36,823 nt of DNA from assembly GCA_019694895.1 (NCBI GenBank), contig JAIBBA010000014.1:1-36823 (forward strand). Reading direction: 5' to 3'. How positions within the stretch are numbered: position 1 is the stretch's first letter; each line of letters begins with the position of its first letter. Below are positions 32,057 to 36,823 of the stretch, piece by piece. This DNA is from Chitinophagales bacterium (GTDB taxonomy: Bacteria > Bacteroidota > Bacteroidia > Chitinophagales > BACL12). The position numbers were made by a program, and so were the translations under genes. Under the pieces are notes generated by a model. That model did no database searches. It had not been told where the DNA came from and was given only the letters and a program-made list of their open reading frames with translations.

Positions 32057-34651
32057 ATGAATAAAAAAATTGCAATCATCATTATTATCGGGTCGATATT
32101 GTTAACATTCGTTAGCATGGCTATTGTTTTCATTTTGCAAAAAGATGATAATAATTTCCATCACACAGAGACGAATCCCGCACCTGTCAGGGTGGATGGT
32201 AATCATGAGAAGGAAGATGAATCCTATAATCGCGACAGACAAAATTTCTTCGACCAAATGCATAAATCTGCACCCGGAACAAATTGGAGAAAAATGGATG
32301 CCGATTTGCGATTTCAGTTAATGAAACAGCGCAGTAATAATCTTCGCACCGATGATATCGCTATGGATACCCTGGCATCAGGAGCATTAATTGGCGAATG
32401 GAATGAGATGGGTTCTTATAATACCTCCGGAAGAATAAGAGCAACAGAAGTAGATTTTGAAAATGAAACTATATATGCATTTTCCGACGGCGGTAATCTT
32501 TGGAAAGGCGATCTGGATGGCGAAAACTGGGCGGTTATCAATGATAATATGAAGATAACCGGAGCACATACGCTTCGAAAAATTGGTGATAGATTAATTG
32601 TAGGTTGCGACCAATGGGGTGTTCAAGGCGTTTTTTATACCGAAGACGAAGGGCTTACCTGGAATGCAACAACCGGTCTTGAAAATGTTGCAGCATGGGG
32701 CTATATCTCTGATATGGAAATATTAAATGATGCCAATCACACCATTTATTTATTGGCTTATGAATGGGATTATACAAATTGGTGGGATATCGTTTCGCTA
32801 TATCGCTCAGAAGATTTAGGAGTTTCATTCACTAAGCTCAGCTCATATGATGTTCCTGTTTATGGTGGGGCCAATCACTTCGTTTTGTGGTCACCGCCAT
32901 ACGGCTCTCCTGATTGCTATATGATAGAAAATACGCACGTTAATTTACTCGATGCCACCGGAACACCTGTATTGCAAGGAACACTGCCTATAACAGATGA
33001 TGGCGATTATATGTTGTGTGGTTTTGAGGGACCTTCCTCTACAAGCCTGTATGTGGCTCACAGAAACTATGTCGATAATTTCACACATTTTTATACTTCT
33101 TTCGATGGCGGTGTAAATTGGAACACAGAGGGTATTATTGAGGAAGGGAATTTCAGTAAGAATAGTTTTAATTGCTCTCAGAAACAGGAGGGATATTTAT
33201 TTTATGGTGGTGTTGATAGCTATAGGAGTTTTACTGCCGGTAATTCATGGGTGCGGAATAATTATTGGTACGAATATTATGGCGATATAGAATATAATCT
33301 GCACGCTGATATACCATTTATCAGAACTTTTATTGATGGTGGGGGAGATGAAATCGTTTTGATCAGTACTGATGGCGGCTTATATAAATCAACAGATAAT
33401 GGACTTATCTGGAATAATATCACTAACGAAGGCATGCGCAATGCTCAATATTATGATGTGTATACCTATCGATGGGTAACCGATATTTTGTTTGCAGGGG
33501 CGCAGGATCAGGGATATCAACGCAGTAGTTATACTATTGGTGATGACTATTATTTTGATCAGTTGATTAGTGGCGATTATGGTCATATTGTTTCAAGAAG
33601 CGGTGGTGATAATTTATGGTGCGTTTATCCGGGATTTGCCATGTATGTGAATGATGCAGCCTCGGCATCCAATCTTACTACATGGGATTTTCAGGGTTAT
33701 GGTCACCTTTGGATGGCGCCTATCATGCAAGATCCGTGGAACGATCAGGTGGCATGGTGGGGTGGGGGCTCCGATGCCGGCGGTGCCTACTTGTGGCGTT
33801 TGCAAAAAAGTGGTGCATTCATTTCAGGTGTGAAACAGGCAAAAAACTTTTCAGTTGCCGGCGGTGGTTCTATTTCAGCAATCAGCTATTCTCCTATTGA
33901 CCCCAATTATTGGTATTTACTTACCAGTGGAGGAAATTTCTATCATTCGGAAGATGCCGGTGAAACCTGGTATTTAAGTAGTGGATTTTCAGGTCCCGGA
34001 CCGCAATATTTTTATGGTGCAACTATCGAACCATCTAAATCGCAACTTGGAGTAGTGTATATCGGTGGAAGTGGTTATGATAATCCGGCAGTTTATATGT
34101 CTGACGATCATGGCGACAATTTTGTGGAATTACAAGATGGCCTCCCTCCAACACTAGTATATGATCTGGCTGTTGATCAAACCGACAGCCTGTTGTTTGC
34201 GGCAACGGAAGTTGCACCTTACGTTTGTGTACTTGCAGAAGGTAAATGGTATAATATAGCAGCTAATGATGCTCCACTGCAAACCTATTGGAGCGTCGAT
34301 TATGTTGATGAAATTAATACCGTTCGCTTTGGAACTTATGGCAGAGGTGCCTGGGAATTTGCCATAGAAAAATTACCTACCATAAATATTCATGATGCCA
34401 ATCAGGAAGCATTAATGAGCGTGTATCCAAATCCGGCCTCCGAAAAAATTCAAATCACCATTCCTGCTTATTTCTCTAATGCTGAGGTTACTGTTGTGAA
34501 TATGCAAGGCGATATTGTATATAAAACAAAGGCAACCATAAATAAAGACATGCCATATAACATTCCGGTTTCTGGCCTCGCAGCCGGTTCTTATGTGATT
34601 GCTGTGAAGCAAGGTGAAAAGATGTATACATCGAAGTTTGTTAGAATATAA
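32057..34651 (+). CDS. Sortilin/BNR-like propeller protein with T9SS sorting domain
   Basis: 864 residues. The N-terminus MNKKIAIIIIIGSILLTFV is very hydrophobic to about residue 28 and is followed directly by KDDNN, with no AxA cleavage site, so it could stay uncleaved. Residues about 70-780 make a long propeller of the sortilin/BNR type, with many Asp-box-like motifs (YTEDEGLTWN, YTSFDGGVNWNTE, STDGGLYKSTDNGLIWNN, YHSEDAGETWY, SDDHGDNFVEL). The C-terminal 75 residues are a T9SS type A sorting domain (VYPNPASE, NMQGDIV, GLAAGSYVIAV, KFVRI). No catalytic set was recognised; glycan or protein binding at the surface is inferred. It follows the phosphatase gene in the same direction and ends in a bidirectional terminator. 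Confidence 0.9.
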   Translation: MNKKIAIIIIIGSILLTFVSMAIVFILQKDDNNFHHTETNPAPVRVDGNHEKEDESYNRDRQNFFDQMHKSAPGTNWRKMDADLRFQLMKQRSNNLRTDDIAMDTLASGALIGEWNEMGSYNTSGRIRATEVDFENETIYAFSDGGNLWKGDLDGENWAVINDNMKITGAHTLRKIGDRLIVGCDQWGVQGVFYTEDEGLTWNATTGLENVAAWGYISDMEILNDANHTIYLLAYEWDYTNWWDIVSLYRSEDLGVSFTKLSSYDVPVYGGANHFVLWSPPYGSPDCYMIENTHVNLLDATGTPVLQGTLPITDDGDYMLCGFEGPSSTSLYVAHRNYVDNFTHFYTSFDGGVNWNTEGIIEEGNFSKNSFNCSQKQEGYLFYGGVDSYRSFTAGNSWVRNNYWYEYYGDIEYNLHADIPFIRTFIDGGGDEIVLISTDGGLYKSTDNGLIWNNITNEGMRNAQYYDVYTYRWVTDILFAGAQDQGYQRSSYTIGDDYYFDQLISGDYGHIVSRSGGDNLWCVYPGFAMYVNDAASASNLTTWDFQGYGHLWMAPIMQDPWNDQVAWWGGGSDAGGAYLWRLQKSGAFISGVKQAKNFSVAGGGSISAISYSPIDPNYWYLLTSGGNFYHSEDAGETWYLSSGFSGPGPQYFYGATIEPSKSQLGVVYIGGSGYDNPAVYMSDDHGDNFVELQDGLPPTLVYDLAVDQTDSLLFAATEVAPYVCVLAEGKWYNIAANDAPLQTYWSVDYVDEINTVRFGTYGRGAWEFAIEKLPTINIHDANQEALMSVYPNPASEKIQITIPAYFSNAEVTVVNMQGDIVYKTKATINKDMPYNIPVSGLAAGSYVIAVKQGEKMYTSKFVRI

Positions 34652-34656
34652 ATGGC

Positions 34657-34696
34657 AATAAAAAAACCGCATCCGATTAGATGCGGTTTTTTTATT
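34657..34696. terminator. Bidirectional hairpin terminator
   Basis: The arms AATAAAAAAACCGCAT (34657-34672) and ATGCGGTTTTTTTATT (34681-34696) are exact reverse complements, between convergent T9SS genes. Confidence 0.95.
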
Positions 34697-34712
34697 AAAT
34701 ATGTGTTATAGT

Positions 34713-36290
34713 TTATAATTTTTCAAAATTACTTATTGCCATTTGACTACCTTGTGTTGCCCTAAGCGTATAGATTCCTGCAGGCAGTGCAGAAACATCA
34801 ATGGATACAGAATTTCCGTAAGCAGTTGATGTAAGCACTACTTCACCTTGCAGATTCAATATATTGATTACCGCATTATTTTCTGTTCCTTCTAATTGCA
34901 GCACATTTGCAACAGGGTTTGGTGAAATGCTTAAGGTGTTTTGTAAGTCATTTATGTCAACATTACCAACAGTTACCATATCGCAATAGGTATCAGAACA
35001 TCCATAAGCATTATAACCTGTTACACAAACATTGTAAACACCGGCTGTTGCATAAATATGTGTCGGGTTTGATTCTGTCGATATGGTGCCATCACCAAAC
35101 TCCCAGTATTGCGATACAGCAGCACCACTTGTTTCGGTGAATGCAACACTCAAATCTGAAATAGTAGATGCAAAAGAGGCTGCTGCCGGTTCATCGTCTA
35201 TGAGCATGGTAACAGTATCGTAGATAACGCCTGACTGAGGATTGTATAGATAAAGAATTACACTTTCAAAGCTCTCATCAATTACATCGTGAATAGGAAC
35301 AATGTCAATAGTGCCTTCTGATGTCCACGCAGGTATGGTGAGCTGTTCGGGAATTGTTTCATAATCAACACCATTAATTGCTGATCCTCCGATCATATAA
35401 TCTATTACCAATGGTTCTGCTGATGGGATCTCATTTGTGAAAGTGAAATGTCCTGATGCACATTTTTCTACAGCAAATGTTAAATCATTATCTGCAAACA
35501 CATCGGTATGCATGCGAAGACTTCCAAGGCTTCCTGTTTCAAGGAAAACGCCGGAATCATAAATACCGTCAGAAGCATCTGCTATGGCCATTTTCATATG
35601 GTATGTTTCACCTGCGGTTACGGCTAGTTTAGCTTCAAGAACTGTTGTTAAGCCATCAAATTGAATATAGTAATCATCGGTACTATATGGCGTCATATAG
35701 CCATCGCCATTTTCGATATAATAATCTGAATAAGTTGTAGCGTTGATGTTGTTAATTGATACCGGTAAGTCTGTGCCCGGAACAGTAGCAATGTTTACCG
35801 GCGTTGGAATGCCGGGACCGCTCACCCAAAATGCAAATATGTCGTTGAACCCTGAAAATGTGAACTCAGGATATTCTTCTGATGCGAACACATATTTCAA
35901 TTTAACGGTATCTGCCATCACGGTCATATCAAAGGATATTGCACAGGCATCGTACGTGAGCCACATGGTAAGGCCTTCAAGATCAGTATCTCCGGGATAA
36001 TCTAAATAGGAAGAGGCTGCGCCAACATCATTTGGTCCTGCCGATGAGGCCGCTGTTCCCGAGGAAAGGAGAATGCCATTTTCTATACCCACATTCGCAT
36101 CCGTGCTATTGTAAAATGCAGATGCATCTGTATGGCAATTTCTCTCAATATTAGATACCACTATTCCCGGTCCTGCCAGAGAATAAATAAAGGTAGTATC
36201 ATTTGGCTCAGGTGTTAACGTTAACTGTGTAAAGGCACCTGAAAACATCAAAATACCTGACGTAAGGAGGAGTAATTTGTTTTTCATCAT
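34713..36290 (-). CDS. Choice-of-anchor L, Calx-beta-like and PKD T9SS protein
   Basis: 525 residues. A signal peptide ends near FSGAFTQ. Residues about 35-255 match the choice-of-anchor L domain: ENGILLSSGTA, LKYVFASEEYPEF, FNDIFAFWVSGPG, TYHMKMAIADASDGIYDSGVFLE. A Calx-beta-like segment follows (SAINGVDYETIPEQLTIPA, DESFESVILYLYNP), then one PKD domain (QYWEFGDGTISTESNPTHIY, with VCVTGYN...C) and a T9SS type A sorting domain (ISPNPVAN, NLQGEVV, ALPAGIYTLRA). Surface or secreted adhesin-like role inferred; no enzyme motif. Upstream, the minus strand has TAACTTTA (36312-36305), a one-mismatch -7 box about 14 bases before the ATG, inside an AGTGTT/AACACT inverted repeat. Confidence 0.88.
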   Translation of the reverse strand: MMKNKLLLLTSGILMFSGAFTQLTLTPEPNDTTFIYSLAGPGIVVSNIERNCHTDASAFYNSTDANVGIENGILLSSGTAASSAGPNDVGAASSYLDYPGDTDLEGLTMWLTYDACAISFDMTVMADTVKLKYVFASEEYPEFTFSGFNDIFAFWVSGPGIPTPVNIATVPGTDLPVSINNINATTYSDYYIENGDGYMTPYSTDDYYIQFDGLTTVLEAKLAVTAGETYHMKMAIADASDGIYDSGVFLETGSLGSLRMHTDVFADNDLTFAVEKCASGHFTFTNEIPSAEPLVIDYMIGGSAINGVDYETIPEQLTIPAWTSEGTIDIVPIHDVIDESFESVILYLYNPQSGVIYDTVTMLIDDEPAAASFASTISDLSVAFTETSGAAVSQYWEFGDGTISTESNPTHIYATAGVYNVCVTGYNAYGCSDTYCDMVTVGNVDINDLQNTLSISPNPVANVLQLEGTENNAVINILNLQGEVVLTSTAYGNSVSIDVSALPAGIYTLRATQGSQMAISNFEKL

Positions 36291-36304
36291 CAGTGTTTAG
36301 CTAA

Positions 36305-36312
36305 TAAAGTTA
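36305..36312 (-). promoter_or_regulatory. Putative -7 box TAACTTTA for the anchor-L gene
   Basis: The minus strand reads TAACTTTA, the same variant box as before the CotH gene. It is between the arms of a short AGTGTT/AACACT inverted repeat. Confidence 0.4.
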
Positions 36313-36357
36313 ACACTACATCCTCAGAAATCAGCTTTTTTTCTCATTTTTAACGCA

Positions 36358-36823
36358 ATGTCATCGTTTAACTTCAAGCAGTTTACCATTCTGCAACAAG
36401 ATTCAGCCATGAAAGTTGGGGTTGATGGCGTGCTGTTAGGTGCCTGGGCGTTCAGTAAAGGAAAGGTTGAACATATTCTTGATATCGGGGTCGGAACCGG
36501 ACTCATTTCCATAATGATGGCTCAGCGATTTCCTGAAGCCCTGATCACCGGGGTTGAAATTGATGAAGCGGCCTGTTTCGAGGCAATTGAAAATGCAAAA
36601 CGCTCTCCCTGGAGTAATCGCATTAAAATTATAAATAGTGATTTTTTGCAATTGGATGAAAAGTCATCTGCTTATGACCTGATAATATCCAATCCGCCTT
36701 ATTATGAAAAGGGATGGCCGGTTGAAGATGAAGGGCGCCGTAAGGCAAGGGATGCTGCTTCATTACCGCTTGTGGATTTATTTCAACGTGCTGCAAAAAT
36801 TTCCGGGCAGCATACGGTTTTTT
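36358..36823 (+). CDS. trmN6: tRNA1(Val) (adenine37-N6)-methyltransferase, N-terminal part (partial)
   Basis: The frame opens at ATG 36358 and runs off the window after 155 codons with no stop. FNFKQFTILQQDSAMKVGVD and GVLLGAWA at the start are typical of TrmN6/YfiC. The SAM-binding motif LDIGVGTGLISIMMAQR is at about 42-58, the acidic GVEIDEAA follows, and the catalytic NPPYYEKG is near residue 110, the NPPY signature of N6-adenine methyltransferases. RKARDAASLPLVDLF after it also matches this family. The enzyme methylates A37 of tRNA1(Val) in E. coli. About 80-90 residues are missing beyond the edge. It diverges from the anchor-L gene. Confidence 0.9.
   Translation, partial: MSSFNFKQFTILQQDSAMKVGVDGVLLGAWAFSKGKVEHILDIGVGTGLISIMMAQRFPEALITGVEIDEAACFEAIENAKRSPWSNRIKIINSDFLQLDEKSSAYDLIISNPPYYEKGWPVEDEGRRKARDAASLPLVDLFQRAAKISGQHTVF

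Overview
The window comes from a member of the phylum Bacteroidota, genus not assigned. Three independent signs point there. Seven complete genes end in a type IX secretion system (T9SS) type A sorting domain: a YPNP-type motif, a GQ/GD turn, then a terminal K-F/V-like end. Several genes are preceded by the Bacteroidota -7 promoter element TAnnTTTG. There is also a FecA-like TonB-dependent receptor and a stand-alone periplasmic TonB C-terminal domain protein. No rRNA, tRNA, CRISPR array or prophage was seen.

Layout. 1-262: 5' part of an IS3-type transposase OrfA on the minus strand, cut by the window edge. 324-640: three back-to-back simple tandem arrays (23 exact heptamers, then an octamer array, then a pyrimidine heptamer array). 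810-2195: MATE-family efflux pump. 2221-2388: a MITE-like element with perfect 20-bp inverted repeats ending in TA. 2559-4418: secreted delta-60/MopE-type protein. 4506-6565 (minus): a small cluster of two lipoproteins, a DinB/YfiT-like metalloprotein and a GNAT acetyltransferase. 6813-9723 (plus): cysC-cysD-cysN, which activate sulfate to APS and PAPS; no PAPS reductase is present here. 9994-20066 (minus): three giant T9SS cargo proteins, two of them paralogues with an N-terminal sialidase-like propeller and six PKD domains, flanking one with a GEVED domain and seven PKD domains. A decayed T9SS sorting-domain relic lies between the first two. 20152-27976: a TonB-like protein, an RsmF-type rRNA methyltransferase, a giant CotH-kinase/lamin-tail T9SS protein, a trans-polyprenyl diphosphate synthase and an M48 metalloprotease lipoprotein. 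28052-30238 (minus): FecA-like receptor. 30412-34651 (plus): PafA-type phosphatase followed 22 bases later by a propeller T9SS protein. 34713-36290 (minus): choice-of-anchor L/PKD T9SS protein. 36358-end: start of a TrmN6-type tRNA methyltransferase.

How the genes relate. Most of the coding capacity is outer-surface or secreted cargo of the T9SS, but no T9SS machinery gene is in the window. The remaining genes are housekeeping (sulfate activation, quinone or lipid precursor, RNA methylation) or envelope functions (TonB uptake, phosphatase, protease, drug efflux). Convergent gene pairs mostly share bidirectional hairpin terminators.

Several start sites were revised. In four genes an upstream in-frame TTG is actually the 3' end of a TAnnTTTG promoter box, so the first downstream ATG was chosen and the mRNA leader must be very short. 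I did not find a convincing new multi-gene system. The most unusual items are the T9SS relic, the near-leaderless gene set, the MITE-like element, the Cys-bearing PKD arrays and the triple satellite beside the IS end.
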